NCBI GenBank assembly: GCA_016786495.1
Contig: JAEUUJ010000051.1
Span: 62,001-126,000 of the forward strand
Direction: 5' to 3'
Source: Cyclobacteriaceae bacterium
GTDB taxonomy: Bacteria > Bacteroidota > Bacteroidia > Cytophagales > Cyclobacteriaceae
Length of the DNA stretch: 64,000 nucleotides
Made by a program: the position numbers and the translations under genes. The notes below the pieces were generated by a model, which did no database searches, was not told where the DNA came from, and saw nothing but the letters and a program-made list of their open reading frames with translations. The number at the start of each line of letters is the position of its first letter. Position 1 is the stretch's first letter. Below, piece after piece: positions 25,835 to 34,655 of the stretch.

Positions 25835-27417
25835 TTTCGTTTTTGCCGGGCAACAACTTTAATCGCCGTTTTCCGGTTCTCGATTATTTCTTCCGGACGA
25901 GCGTTAACAAACACACTCAATCTTCCGGGTTCAATTCCGGCTGCCGCAAGTTTATTGACGATAACAGCAGCTTGCTTCTGTGTGCGGTCATTATGAAAGC
26001 GGGTTTTGACTACCACACTATCCTGCGTGGAGAGTTGACCGAGCGAATCGACTTTTTGCAATACAACATTGGTTGAATCAACAATCATTTCAGTTAAATC
26101 TTCCGAGGTTCGTACCGAATCTTCTACATACCCCGACAACATCACCTGAACTTCAAAGTTCAGAGGAACGTTTTTTATTAACCGTGTAAGTCTGCGCAGC
26201 TCTGATTCGGCATTGTTGTCGAGCTCCAGCGAGTGTGGAAGAAATTGAAGACCGCTCAATTCAAGCTCATCGCCTGCCGTGATCGGTTTAAGCACCACGT
26301 TGATCTTATCGTTGCGCAACACATCATTGTGCATCAAATCATACTGTTTGGAAAAATAAGTGTACGAACTTTGTTCGGGATCAATTGAAACTTCGTAGGC
26401 TTTTCCTTCCAGCAGATAAAAGAAGAATGAACCATCGGCTTCCGGCCTTGCACTCAGTACCCGCTTGTTGCCAAATAAATCAAAAACTGAAATGTATGCC
26501 GGCGTTGGTTTACCATCAGCGTCTTTAACAAGCCCCTCTACTTTCATTACCCCACGCGGGCGAAGATTATCAGGAAGCAGGTATTCCTGAATCTCACTTT
26601 TAAATTTACCCGGAGCGTCTTTTAATAAATATCTTCCGTTCGCCTGCAGGCTGACATACTGATCGTCTTTTTCGGTGTTAACAACCTCTATGGCTATTGG
26701 ATCAGTCCAAACACCATTCACGAATTTGGTTACAAATAAATCCATTCCGCGTTTTGCCGGACCAATTTTATCGGAAGCAAAGATTAACGTTTCACCATCG
26801 GCAGCAATACGGGGCGTTTGTGAATTACCCGTGTTTATGTTCGCGGGTAACTCCACGGGCTCGTTCCATTGATCGGTACCCGGCTTCTTTTTCGCCATGT
26901 ATAGTTTGCAGTTGTCTGCTTTCTGCATATCCATCTTTTCGCATCGCATGAAATAGATCGTGGTGCCATCGGGAGTGAAGGTTGCGCAACCTTCGTTGCC
27001 TTTCGTGTTGATCGGCAGAAACAGATTTTTAATAGGTGACCAGATGTTACCGGTCAAATCACTTGCCCAGATGTCGTAACCTCCCACTCCACCCGACTTT
27101 GCGGATGTGATGTACAGCGTTTTGCCATCCGGACTTAACGAGTAACCTTTTAAAAAATTGAGTTTACTGTTGAGGTGTTTGGGAAGTTCCACCGGTTGTT
27201 TCCAGTCGCCACTTTCCCGCTGACTGTAATAGACAAGTGTGCCATCGTCAGCGTAATCGGAAGTGAAAAGTATCGCGGAACCATCCATGCTGATGAAGGG
27301 CGCGAAGACATTAATGGCCGGGTTGTTAATCGAATTCGGAAGTCTCCGGATTTTGGCCTGTGAAAACGCAACGTGCGAAAGCACGAGTAAACAAACGATT
27401 ACGGTAGCGCGATTCAT
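25831..27417 (-). CDS. Secreted PD40 beta-propeller / CRD / OmpA-like protein
   Basis: 528 residues from ATG 27417, where a signal peptide starts (MNRATVIVCLLVLSHVAFSQ). Residues about 30-285 are PD40/TolB-type propeller repeats (FAPFISMDGSAILFTSDYAD, GYSLSPDGKTLYITSAKSGG, GCATFTPDGTTIYFMRCEK). A carboxypeptidase-regulatory-like domain (about 295-370) and a diverged OmpA-like end (about 400-525; QKQAAVIVNKLAAAGIEPGRL then ENRKTAIKVV) follow. Same order as the PorE-like protein at 8165 but without the TPR part and lipobox. Probably an envelope protein; a role in type IX secretion or gliding is possible but unproven. Confidence 0.8.
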   Translation of the reverse strand: MNRATVIVCLLVLSHVAFSQAKIRRLPNSINNPAINVFAPFISMDGSAILFTSDYADDGTLVYYSQRESGDWKQPVELPKHLNSKLNFLKGYSLSPDGKTLYITSAKSGGVGGYDIWASDLTGNIWSPIKNLFLPINTKGNEGCATFTPDGTTIYFMRCEKMDMQKADNCKLYMAKKKPGTDQWNEPVELPANINTGNSQTPRIAADGETLIFASDKIGPAKRGMDLFVTKFVNGVWTDPIAIEVVNTEKDDQYVSLQANGRYLLKDAPGKFKSEIQEYLLPDNLRPRGVMKVEGLVKDADGKPTPAYISVFDLFGNKRVLSARPEADGSFFFYLLEGKAYEVSIDPEQSSYTYFSKQYDLMHNDVLRNDKINVVLKPITAGDELELSGLQFLPHSLELDNNAESELRRLTRLIKNVPLNFEVQVMLSGYVEDSVRTSEDLTEMIVDSTNVVLQKVDSLGQLSTQDSVVVKTRFHNDRTQKQAAVIVNKLAAAGIEPGRLSVFVNARPEEIIENRKTAIKVVARQKRN

Positions 27418-27563
27418 AGATTCAGCGGTCACGTGGGTTAGTTAAAGGTAGCGATAATTTAAGCGTGATCTGGCAAAACCCCTGCCGTGTTCAGACAGTA
27501 ATTCATAAAAATCTGTTGATGTTTAAGGGTGTTGGTGTATTTTAGCGATCCGAACAGGTAAAA

Positions 27564-28298
27564 ATGATACAGGTTATACCATCAATAGCAATCCGGAAGG
27601 GCAGAGTAGTTAAAATGCGCAAAGGTGATCCCACCAGTGAAAAGGCATATGACGAAAATCCCCTGGACCTCGCCAAGCGGTTTGAAGACCATGGCATTGA
27701 GGTGGTTCACCTGGTTGACCTGGATGGCGCGGAGCGCGGAAGTCCGGTGAATTATCATGTGGTGGAAGCCATTGCCGGTCACACCGATTTGAAGATTGAT
27801 TTCACGGGAGGAATCTCCAACGATGGCGACATCAGCAAGGCCTATGAGTCGGGTGCAGATTTTATCACGGCTTCCAGTATTGCGGTAACAAACCCGGAGC
27901 TGTTTGCTTCCTGGGTCATGTCGTATGGTCGTGAGAAAATTACACTTGGGGCCGATGTTACTGATATCAAATCCATGAACCTGCTTTTCCGCGGATGGCA
28001 GAGTAAGTCGGAGTTGACGTTGTTCGAGCACCTGGAATACTTTTATTCACGCGGTCTCAAGTATGTGAAGAGTACCGATGTATCTCGGGATGGAGTGCTT
28101 GAGGGTCCGGCATTCGATTTTTACCAGAGCATCATTGATCGCTTCCCCGAGATGTGCGTACTCGCCAGCGGGGGTATCCGCGGAGTTGACGACATCAAAC
28201 GCCTCAACGACATGGGCGTGTTCGCAGTTATTTTCGGTAAAGCGTACTATGAAGGAATCCTGAATCTCCAGGACCTCAAGCAATTTCTCGTTAAGTAA
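27564..28298 (+). CDS. HisA-family TIM-barrel protein lacking the first catalytic aspartate
   Basis: 244 residues, HisA length. HisA interconverts ProFAR and PRFAR in histidine synthesis. Preserved here are VVHLVDLDGAERGS near residue 47, the phosphate-binding GGI motifs (IDFTGGISNDG, LASGGIRGVDD) and STDVSRDG near 171. The first strand, usually IPAIDI with the catalytic aspartate, reads IPSIAI: Ala9 replaces that Asp (codon GCA, unambiguous). No other his gene is nearby. Either a diverged HisA using another base, or a HisA-derived enzyme with a new role. Converges on a lipoprotein gene with 6 bases between. Confidence 0.8.
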   Translation: MIQVIPSIAIRKGRVVKMRKGDPTSEKAYDENPLDLAKRFEDHGIEVVHLVDLDGAERGSPVNYHVVEAIAGHTDLKIDFTGGISNDGDISKAYESGADFITASSIAVTNPELFASWVMSYGREKITLGADVTDIKSMNLLFRGWQSKSELTLFEHLEYFYSRGLKYVKSTDVSRDGVLEGPAFDFYQSIIDRFPEMCVLASGGIRGVDDIKRLNDMGVFAVIFGKAYYEGILNLQDLKQFLVK

Positions 28299-28304
28299 TT
28301 TCCG

Positions 28305-28874
28305 TTATGCCGGAACACCTACGTTAACCGGGAACGTAATGCTGGCATCGGTATCGCCTGCACCCGGGCAATCTCCTGTTTTTACACCGGGTTGGTGACG
28401 CAAAACAACCGTTACTGTACCACTGCTTAGTGTTGTGGTTGTCCACGTTGAGGTGATGCCCAACGGCAAGCCATTAGAGTCGGTATTGCGATTGGTGATG
28501 GCAATGTTCGCACCGGTCACCGTGAAGCAAAAGATGTGATCTTCAGCTTCCTTTGCTACTTCTTTCGTAATGTCAACTTCCGGACTGACGCTTTTGTTCA
28601 AAAGCTGAATAACCGCTGTATAGGTTTTCGAAATCTCCAGGTTGGCGCTGACGTTGATCTCTGATTCATCTACTACGGCATCAAGGTCGGCATCATCCCA
28701 CGTTAGTAGTACCGGGTCGCCTTCGGCTGGCGTAAGCGTAACCACAACGGTGGTAATTACTTCCTCTTCATTCGTTGCTTCCGGGTCATCGCTGCAACTT
28801 GCCATCAGCGATATAGACACGACAAACAGAACGAGTACTAGGCGATTAAACTTTAAGTTCAGAACATTTTTCAT
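28305..28874 (-). CDS. Lipoprotein encoded with the TonB-dependent receptor
   Basis: 189 residues. Long leader with lipobox SLMASC (Cys27) followed by Asp/Glu/Thr-rich SDDPEATNEEEVITT, typical of Bacteroidota surface lipoproteins. The mature part is beta-rich (VVVTLTPAEGDPVLLTWDDADLD, TYTAVIQLLNKS, GTVTVVLRHQPG) with acidic D/E clusters. It follows the receptor gene by 22 bases and is almost surely its partner, perhaps a substrate-binding surface lipoprotein. From memory, similar lipoproteins accompany ZnuD-like metal receptors in Bacteroidota; that is suggestive only. Confidence 0.78.
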   Translation of the reverse strand: MKNVLNLKFNRLVLVLFVVSISLMASCSDDPEATNEEEVITTVVVTLTPAEGDPVLLTWDDADLDAVVDESEINVSANLEISKTYTAVIQLLNKSVSPEVDITKEVAKEAEDHIFCFTVTGANIAITNRNTDSNGLPLGITSTWTTTTLSSGTVTVVLRHQPGVKTGDCPGAGDTDASITFPVNVGVPA

Positions 28875-28896
28875 ATCAGATAACGTTTATGTTGAT

Positions 28897-31275
28897 TTAT
28901 TCGTGACTGTGGAAATTGTATTTCAGGCGAAGCATAAAATTTGTGCCGGGCTCATCGGCAAAATATCGAAGGCGGTTCATGTACACACGGTAAGAAGCAT
29001 TGGTGAGGTTCTCACCTTCCAGTGTAATGGAAAGCGAATGATCCCTTACCGGTAACTTGATTCCGGCTTCCATGTTCAACAGGATGTAACCGTCTGGTGC
29101 GGGGGCGAAGTCAAAAACCTCATCGCCTTCATAGGATGCGGCGTCTAATGGATAGACCGTTTTCGGTGCCCGGGTTTGCTTGAAAGCTACAGGGGCACTC
29201 ACTGTAATGAATATCTCGTATTTCTTTCGTGTAGGTTGGTGCCAGGTAAGCGCATGTTCCATTTGCGCAGGCGGAATGAATGTTAGCACGTCATCGTTTG
29301 TCACATCTCGCGCGTACAAATAGGCGAATGTGCCGGCGTACTCAACGTTTCGACTGATATCCCAATGCATGAGTCCGTCAATGCCTGTTAAGATCGCCTC
29401 GGTTTGCTGGTAATTGAATACCGGGAAATATCCACGAATGGTGAGCGCAGTTCCCGTTGGCTTCAGGAAAACATAGTTGGAGATATGATTCAGATAACCG
29501 GAAATTTCCAGCGAAAATGTCTTTCTGATCAACTGGAATCCTTCCGTGAATTTGGTGGAGATTTCTTTTTTGATCAGCGATTGATCCGTTTGAAATCCAT
29601 TCTGGTTCATTAACCCGTATTCAATAGACGCAGTACCATGGTGCAACCCCTCACTGTATAATTCACTTACATGAGGAGGGCGCATAGAAACGCCCACGTG
29701 CGAGGTAAGCCGGGCAAAATCATTCATGTAATACGATACACCCAGCGAGCCCGACACATAATTGAAATTGAACGTTGGCTTTACCAGGTCCTGATTGTTA
29801 ATGAACGTAATGACTTTCAGATACTGATGATCAAATCGTAAACCGGCTTCTGCTAACCATTTGTCTTTACGATACTTTTCAATAATGAACAACCCGCCAT
29901 TCAGTTGCTGGTAATTGGGGATTAGCGGTCTGATTCCGGTACCCGGTACATTCGAGTTGTCTTTGTATGTTCCGTTGATGCCAATGCTGCCGGTAAGGCC
30001 TCGCCAGGTATGATCGAGTGATACATCCAGAATGTTGCTGAACAGGTCAAGCGACATGGCGGGTTTACCGGTTCGCCCGGCCCTGCGGATGTCATACTCT
30101 TTGCGCTGATTGAATTGACCACCGTATAAAATGTTTAGAGTGCCTACACCGGTAATCTTTTTAAACGCACTAACCTTGAGTAGTTGATGGTTGATCTTTT
30201 GCCGCGGAGCGTTAATGGTGTACGTGAAATCTTCGATATACCACGGCTTCTGATTCCGGATGGAGTTGTCAAAGTCTTCAAGACTTCCGGTATGAGCCGC
30301 ACGCAAAATTCCAATCTCTGTATTAAAACTGCTGAAATAAATTTCTGCTCCGCGCGCTTCCTGCCGGAAGGCAAGGGCACCTGAAAAATTAAGCTCGTGC
30401 ACGCCCGTGTTCGAGAGCACGTAGTCGGGTGTTGAATAGTCTCCGCCTTTTTTAACAGAGCTTTGCAAGCGCCAGCTTATGTCTTCCGAATTTTTGAAAC
30501 CACCTTCCAGCAAGCCGGAGAAAACGCCCATCCGGTTATTGGAAAAAACACCTGCATTTAATTCGCCACCAAATTTTTGTGCCTGATGCATGGGTGGTGT
30601 ATCAACAATAATCACACCTCCGATGGCGTCCGATCCATACCGGACAGCTTCCGATCCTTTAACAACTTTTATTTCAGATGCGATAAACGGATCAATCTCA
30701 GGCGCATGTTCGATCCCCCATTGCTGCCCTTCCTGGCGGATGCCATTGTTCAGGATAAGGATGCGCTGGCTGTGCAAGCCATCAATAACGGGTTTAAAAA
30801 TGGCAGGGCCGGTTTGCAATGCACTCACTCCGGGTACACGCTTGAGCGCTTCACCTAACGACTTACCGCTGAAATGCTCCAGCTCTTCTTTCGATAAACT
30901 GTAAGACGAATTGGTGAGCCCGCTTTTAGCCTCGGTGTTTCCAACGATCTCAACCTCCTGTAGGGTTGTTTCATCATCGGTGAGGGTGATTGTAATTACC
31001 GTGTCGCGTTGAATGTTAACAGAAGCCTCGAAATTCCGGTAGCCGACATAATTCACCGAAAGCTGCAGGGTGCCGGGGCAAAGGTTCAGAAACCTGAATT
31101 TTCCATCGGCATCGGCAACTGTTGATTTTCCCGCGAGCACTACTGTTGCACCGGGCAGCGGATCCCCGCTTTTTTCTTTAACAATCCCGGAAAATGAGTT
31201 TACACAGTCCTGCGCAGCAGATGACAGGGGCAAAACCGTAAAAAAGCTGAAAAGCGCTAAAACAAGAACTCGCAT
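28897..31275 (-). CDS. TonB-dependent outer-membrane receptor
   Basis: 792 residues from ATG 31275 (signal MRVLVLALFSFFTVLPLSSAAQ); ATG 31284 is nine bases upstream but sits almost on the promoter. After the signal comes a carboxypeptidase-regulatory-like domain (FSGIVKEKSGDPLPGATVVL), then the plug (ALKRVPGVSALQTG, RYGSDAIGGVIIVD) and a 22-strand barrel ending in a short last strand, NFMLRLKYNF plus HSHE. Imports a ligand with TonB energy. The ending with RYFADEPG resembles ZnuD-like metal receptors, and the palindrome at the promoter fits metal-dependent repression, but the ligand is not proven. Confidence 0.9.
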   Translation of the reverse strand: MRVLVLALFSFFTVLPLSSAAQDCVNSFSGIVKEKSGDPLPGATVVLAGKSTVADADGKFRFLNLCPGTLQLSVNYVGYRNFEASVNIQRDTVITITLTDDETTLQEVEIVGNTEAKSGLTNSSYSLSKEELEHFSGKSLGEALKRVPGVSALQTGPAIFKPVIDGLHSQRILILNNGIRQEGQQWGIEHAPEIDPFIASEIKVVKGSEAVRYGSDAIGGVIIVDTPPMHQAQKFGGELNAGVFSNNRMGVFSGLLEGGFKNSEDISWRLQSSVKKGGDYSTPDYVLSNTGVHELNFSGALAFRQEARGAEIYFSSFNTEIGILRAAHTGSLEDFDNSIRNQKPWYIEDFTYTINAPRQKINHQLLKVSAFKKITGVGTLNILYGGQFNQRKEYDIRRAGRTGKPAMSLDLFSNILDVSLDHTWRGLTGSIGINGTYKDNSNVPGTGIRPLIPNYQQLNGGLFIIEKYRKDKWLAEAGLRFDHQYLKVITFINNQDLVKPTFNFNYVSGSLGVSYYMNDFARLTSHVGVSMRPPHVSELYSEGLHHGTASIEYGLMNQNGFQTDQSLIKKEISTKFTEGFQLIRKTFSLEISGYLNHISNYVFLKPTGTALTIRGYFPVFNYQQTEAILTGIDGLMHWDISRNVEYAGTFAYLYARDVTNDDVLTFIPPAQMEHALTWHQPTRKKYEIFITVSAPVAFKQTRAPKTVYPLDAASYEGDEVFDFAPAPDGYILLNMEAGIKLPVRDHSLSITLEGENLTNASYRVYMNRLRYFADEPGTNFMLRLKYNFHSHE

Positions 31276-31276
31276 C

Positions 31277-31291
31277 TGCAACATTGTTGCA
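31277..31291. promoter_or_regulatory. Perfect 15-bp palindrome (candidate operator) at the TonB receptor start
   Basis: TGCAACATTGTTGCA has 7-bp arms around one central base. It overlaps one end of the -7 promoter element and covers the first possible ATG of the receptor. Length and symmetry fit a Fur/Zur-type dimer site. No second copy was found by eye near the Fur-family gene in this window. Confidence 0.6.
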
Positions 31292-31297
31292 AATATA
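31290..31297 (-). promoter_or_regulatory. Promoter -7 element of the TonB receptor gene
   Basis: On the minus strand TATATTTG matches TAnnTTTG. It shares two bases with the palindrome, so a bound repressor would block polymerase. Confidence 0.6.
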
Positions 31298-31338
31298 TGA
31301 ATTCAATTAAAAAACCAACATCCGAATAGTACAAACGG

Positions 31339-31719
31339 CTATTCTACGATGTCGGAAAACTTGAATTTCTCGATGATGTAATAGAGGAAATTGAAGGAAA
31401 GTGGATCTTCTTCCTCCTTTTTTTGGAGCTTTTCGTCCTCTTTTGGGGCCTTTTCAACCAGTTTGGTTACCGGTTTGGCTTTTGGCTCTGTTTCGCGCAC
31501 TAACACGGGAGTTTCCTGAGCGGCAGTTGCTGAAGGAAGCTTATTTAAACGGGTGTCGGGGTTATTTTCTGCGCCTGAAGGAGCATCAGGCTCTTGCTTG
31601 ATGATTTCTTTGCCTGAATCGTCAAAACCGAACTTTTCCTCCTGCGCCATAGCACCAAAAGGCAAAATCAGCGTGAAAAACACGGCCGCTAGAAAAGTAT
31701 GGCAGGTTTTAAGCTTCAT
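31339..31719 (-). CDS. Small exported Glu/Lys-rich protein, unknown function
   Basis: 126 residues from ATG 31719, which starts a signal peptide (MKLKTCHTFLAAVFFTLILP to FGAMAQ) and lies 21 bases after a perfect -7 motif; an upstream ATG at 31755 precedes that motif. The mature protein is low-complexity and acidic/basic (KPVTKLVEKAPKEDEKLQK) and ends with a more ordered hydrophobic segment, FNFLYYIIEKFKFSDIVE. No family recognised. It lies 42 bases upstream of the receptor's promoter region on the same strand. Confidence 0.65.
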   Translation of the reverse strand: MKLKTCHTFLAAVFFTLILPFGAMAQEEKFGFDDSGKEIIKQEPDAPSGAENNPDTRLNKLPSATAAQETPVLVRETEPKAKPVTKLVEKAPKEDEKLQKKEEEDPLSFNFLYYIIEKFKFSDIVE

Positions 31720-31739
31720 CAGGTAATGTTGCCTAAACG

Positions 31740-31747
31740 CAAAATTA
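31740..31747 (-). promoter_or_regulatory. Promoter -7 element of the small exported protein gene
   Basis: TAATTTTG on the minus strand, exact TAnnTTTG match, 21 bases before ATG 31719. Confidence 0.6.
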
Positions 31748-31858
31748 ACTTCCATAGTTACACAAGAGGTCAGAATTTCGTTTGGGAAATTAAAAATAGC
31801 CTATAATGAACCATATTTAACCATCGAAGTAATATTTTCCGCCTTATTTTACTCCCAT

Positions 31859-32191
31859 ATGACCATTTCATGGGCCGATTTTGCCAAAGTTGATTTTCGG
31901 GCCGGTACAATTGTGCGGGCAGAGGTATTCGCGGAAGCCAGGAAGCCAGCCATCAAGTTGTGGATTGACCTGGGCGACCTCGGAATAAAAAAGTCAAGTG
32001 CCCAGATTGCTGCACTTTATAGCCCCGAGAGCCTGATCGGGAAGCAGGTCGTATGCGTAGTTAATTTTGAAGCAAAGCAAATTGCAAACTTCCTGTCGGA
32101 AGTTTTGGTTACAGGTTTTCCGGATGAACAAAACCGGGTGGTATTAACGTCACTTGAAAGACCTGTGCCGAACGGGTCGCGTCTTTTTTAA
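31859..32191 (+). CDS. tRNA-binding-domain protein, CsaA family
   Basis: 110 residues forming a single tRNA-binding OB fold of the CsaA type: [20 protein letters not shown], then [19 protein letters not shown] and the conserved [18 protein letters not shown] and [12 protein letters not shown]. CsaA proteins are dimers linked to chaperone or export functions in Bacillus; related domains occur at the end of methionyl-tRNA synthetase. One base separates its stop from the murF-alr start, so they are probably co-transcribed. Confidence 0.93.
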   Translation: MTISWADFAKVDFRAGTIVRAEVFAEARKPAIKLWIDLGDLGIKKSSAQIAALYSPESLIGKQVVCVVNFEAKQIANFLSEVLVTGFPDEQNRVVLTSLERPVPNGSRLF

Positions 32192-32192
32192 C

Positions 32193-34622
32193 ATGCTGTT
32201 TTCTCAACTCAATAAAATAACGAATGGTACCATCCTTCAGCTATCAGCCGATCATGTGATTGATGATTTACTGATTGATAGCAGAAAGGTGAGAGCCGGT
32301 GAGGGTGCTGTCTTCTTTGCAATCCGTGGTTCGAATCATAACGGACATTCATACATTTCTCAACTCTATTATAACGGTGTTCGCCAGTTTGTAATAGAAG
32401 AAACGATCGATGTAAAAAATTTTCCGGAGGCGAACTTCATTCACGTAACGTCTTCTGTTGACGCACTGCAAAAGATAGCTGCGTTTCACAGACGCCAGTT
32501 TGCTATTCCGGTAATTGGGATAACAGGAAGTAATGGAAAAACCATTGTGAAAGAATGGCTCTATCAATTACTCTCTCCTCAGTACACTATTGCTAAAAAT
32601 CCGGGTAGTTATAACTCACAGATTGGCGTACCCTTATCAGTTTGGCAAACACAACCCTACCATACACTCGGAATTTTCGAAGCCGGAATTTCACGCCCGG
32701 GTGAAATGAACAAACTTGAAGAAATCATCAAGCCAACCATCGGTTTATTTACTACGCTGGGTACGGCACATGATGAAAATTTTCAGTCGGCCGCGCAAAA
32801 GATCAGCGAGAAAATCAGGTTGTTTACACATGTTGATGCATTGATTTGTTGTGCGGATCAAACCAATGCATTTGTTCACCTGAAAGCCTCCGGTTTGCCA
32901 CTGGTAAGCTGGGGTTTTTCACCGGAAGCTGACGTCAGGGTTGCTAAAACCGGAAATGGTTATAACATCACCTGGCGAGGCAAAAGTTTTACGATTTCTC
33001 TGCCGTTTTCGGATACGGCATCTATCGAAAACGCCTTCCAATGCCTGACAATGTTACTTTACCTGAGTACAGAAATTACCCAAATTCAACAGGGGCTTAG
33101 TTCGCTTCGGGCCGTGCCCATGCGCCTCGAGTTGAAGGAAGGGGTTAACCAAAATCAGCTTATTGATGACGCCTACAACAACGATTTGGGTGGTTTACAG
33201 ATAAGTTTAGACCTGCTTTCGAACCAAAATCAAAAGAAAAACAAGACGCTGATTTTATCCGACATACTTCAGTCGGGCATGGACGAAAACCAACTCACCG
33301 ACCGCATCGCCCAGCTGGTTAATGGCAGTGGTGTTACCAGGTTTATCGGGGTGGGCGATGTATTGTCGAAGAACAAAGAAAAGATCAAACCAAAGGCTGC
33401 TTTTTATTCATCGACCGATGCATTTCTTGAAGCGTTTAACAGCGATTCATTTCATGATGAGGTTATTTTAATAAAAGGTGCGCGAACCTTTGGGTTCGAA
33501 AAAATTGTAAGCCGCCTTCAGCGTAAAGTTCATGGCACGGTGATGGAAGTTGACCTGAATGCGCTGATCCATAATCTCAATTTCTTTAAATCGAAACTCG
33601 CACCAGCCACTAAACTGATGGTTATGGTGAAGGCGTTGGCATATGGAAGCGGAAGTGTTGAGATTGCAAACTTACTGCAATACCATAAAGTAGATTATCT
33701 CGGAGTTGCGTATGCCGATGAAGGCGTTGAGTTGAGGAAGAACAACATCAAAACTCCGGTGATGGTGATGAATCCAACCGAGGAAGGATTCGCAGCCATG
33801 ATCAACTTTAATCTTGAACCTGAGTTGTACGGTTTTACCATCCTTAGACAGTTCATTTCATTTTTAAACGGCCGTGCCTGGAATGTTCACATTAAGATCG
33901 ACACCGGTATGCATCGGCTGGGCTTTGAGTCAGAAGACGTAGATCAATTGATCACAATTCTGAAGGCAAGTCCAAACCTTAAGGTTGCATCGGTGTTTAC
34001 TCATTTATCGGGGTCAGATGAGGCTGCGCTGGACGAATTCTCACACCAGCAGGTGCGCGAATTCGAGGCGGCAGCAGCGAAACTTTCGGAAGGGCTAGGG
34101 TACAGGCCGATCCTGCACGCGTTAAATACTCCCGGAATCCTCAGATTCCCCGAATTTCAGCTTGATATGGTGCGCCTCGGTGTAGGACTTTACGGAGTGG
34201 ATCCAACCGCTGAAAAACACAATTTGAAGCCTGTAAATACGTTAAAAACGTTGATTTCGCAGATCCGGACGGTAAAAGCAGGGGAAACTGTTGGTTACGG
34301 ACGCAAAGGCAAAGCGATAAACGACATGCGGATTGGCACCATCGCAATTGGTTATGCAGACGGCTACAGCCGGGCGTTCAGCAATGGCGTGGGCGAAGTA
34401 CTCGTGAATGGTAAGAGAGCTCCGGTTATCGGTAATGTATGTATGGATATGACCATGATAAATCTCACCGGTATAGACGCGCAGGAAGGATCGGAAGTCA
34501 TCGTATTCGGGGCCGGGTTGAGTGTGGATGAGGTTGCGGGTAAAATCAAAACGATTCCCTATGAGATTTTAACCAACACCAGCGAGCGCGTCAAGCGCGT
34601 GTTTGTTACTGAGAGTATTTAG
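32193..34622 (+). CDS. murF-alr: Bifunctional MurF / alanine racemase
   Basis: 809 residues from ATG 32193, just after the previous stop; a TTG further upstream overlaps that gene. Residues 1 to about 440 are MurF, which adds D-Ala-D-Ala to UDP-MurNAc-tripeptide: ATP loop GITGSNGKT at 109-117 and AYNNDLGGLQIS near 330. Residues about 450-809 are alanine racemase: PLP lysine in MVKALAYGSG (Lys480), HIKIDTGMHRLGF, and GETVGYGRKG with the catalytic tyrosine region. The fusion couples making D-alanine with using it in cell-wall precursors, and is a known Bacteroidota arrangement. Confidence 0.95.
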   Translation: MLFSQLNKITNGTILQLSADHVIDDLLIDSRKVRAGEGAVFFAIRGSNHNGHSYISQLYYNGVRQFVIEETIDVKNFPEANFIHVTSSVDALQKIAAFHRRQFAIPVIGITGSNGKTIVKEWLYQLLSPQYTIAKNPGSYNSQIGVPLSVWQTQPYHTLGIFEAGISRPGEMNKLEEIIKPTIGLFTTLGTAHDENFQSAAQKISEKIRLFTHVDALICCADQTNAFVHLKASGLPLVSWGFSPEADVRVAKTGNGYNITWRGKSFTISLPFSDTASIENAFQCLTMLLYLSTEITQIQQGLSSLRAVPMRLELKEGVNQNQLIDDAYNNDLGGLQISLDLLSNQNQKKNKTLILSDILQSGMDENQLTDRIAQLVNGSGVTRFIGVGDVLSKNKEKIKPKAAFYSSTDAFLEAFNSDSFHDEVILIKGARTFGFEKIVSRLQRKVHGTVMEVDLNALIHNLNFFKSKLAPATKLMVMVKALAYGSGSVEIANLLQYHKVDYLGVAYADEGVELRKNNIKTPVMVMNPTEEGFAAMINFNLEPELYGFTILRQFISFLNGRAWNVHIKIDTGMHRLGFESEDVDQLITILKASPNLKVASVFTHLSGSDEAALDEFSHQQVREFEAAAAKLSEGLGYRPILHALNTPGILRFPEFQLDMVRLGVGLYGVDPTAEKHNLKPVNTLKTLISQIRTVKAGETVGYGRKGKAINDMRIGTIAIGYADGYSRAFSNGVGEVLVNGKRAPVIGNVCMDMTMINLTGIDAQEGSEVIVFGAGLSVDEVAGKIKTIPYEILTNTSERVKRVFVTESI

Positions 34623-34655
34623 TATATTGAACTTGATAAAATTTTACCTAAACAG

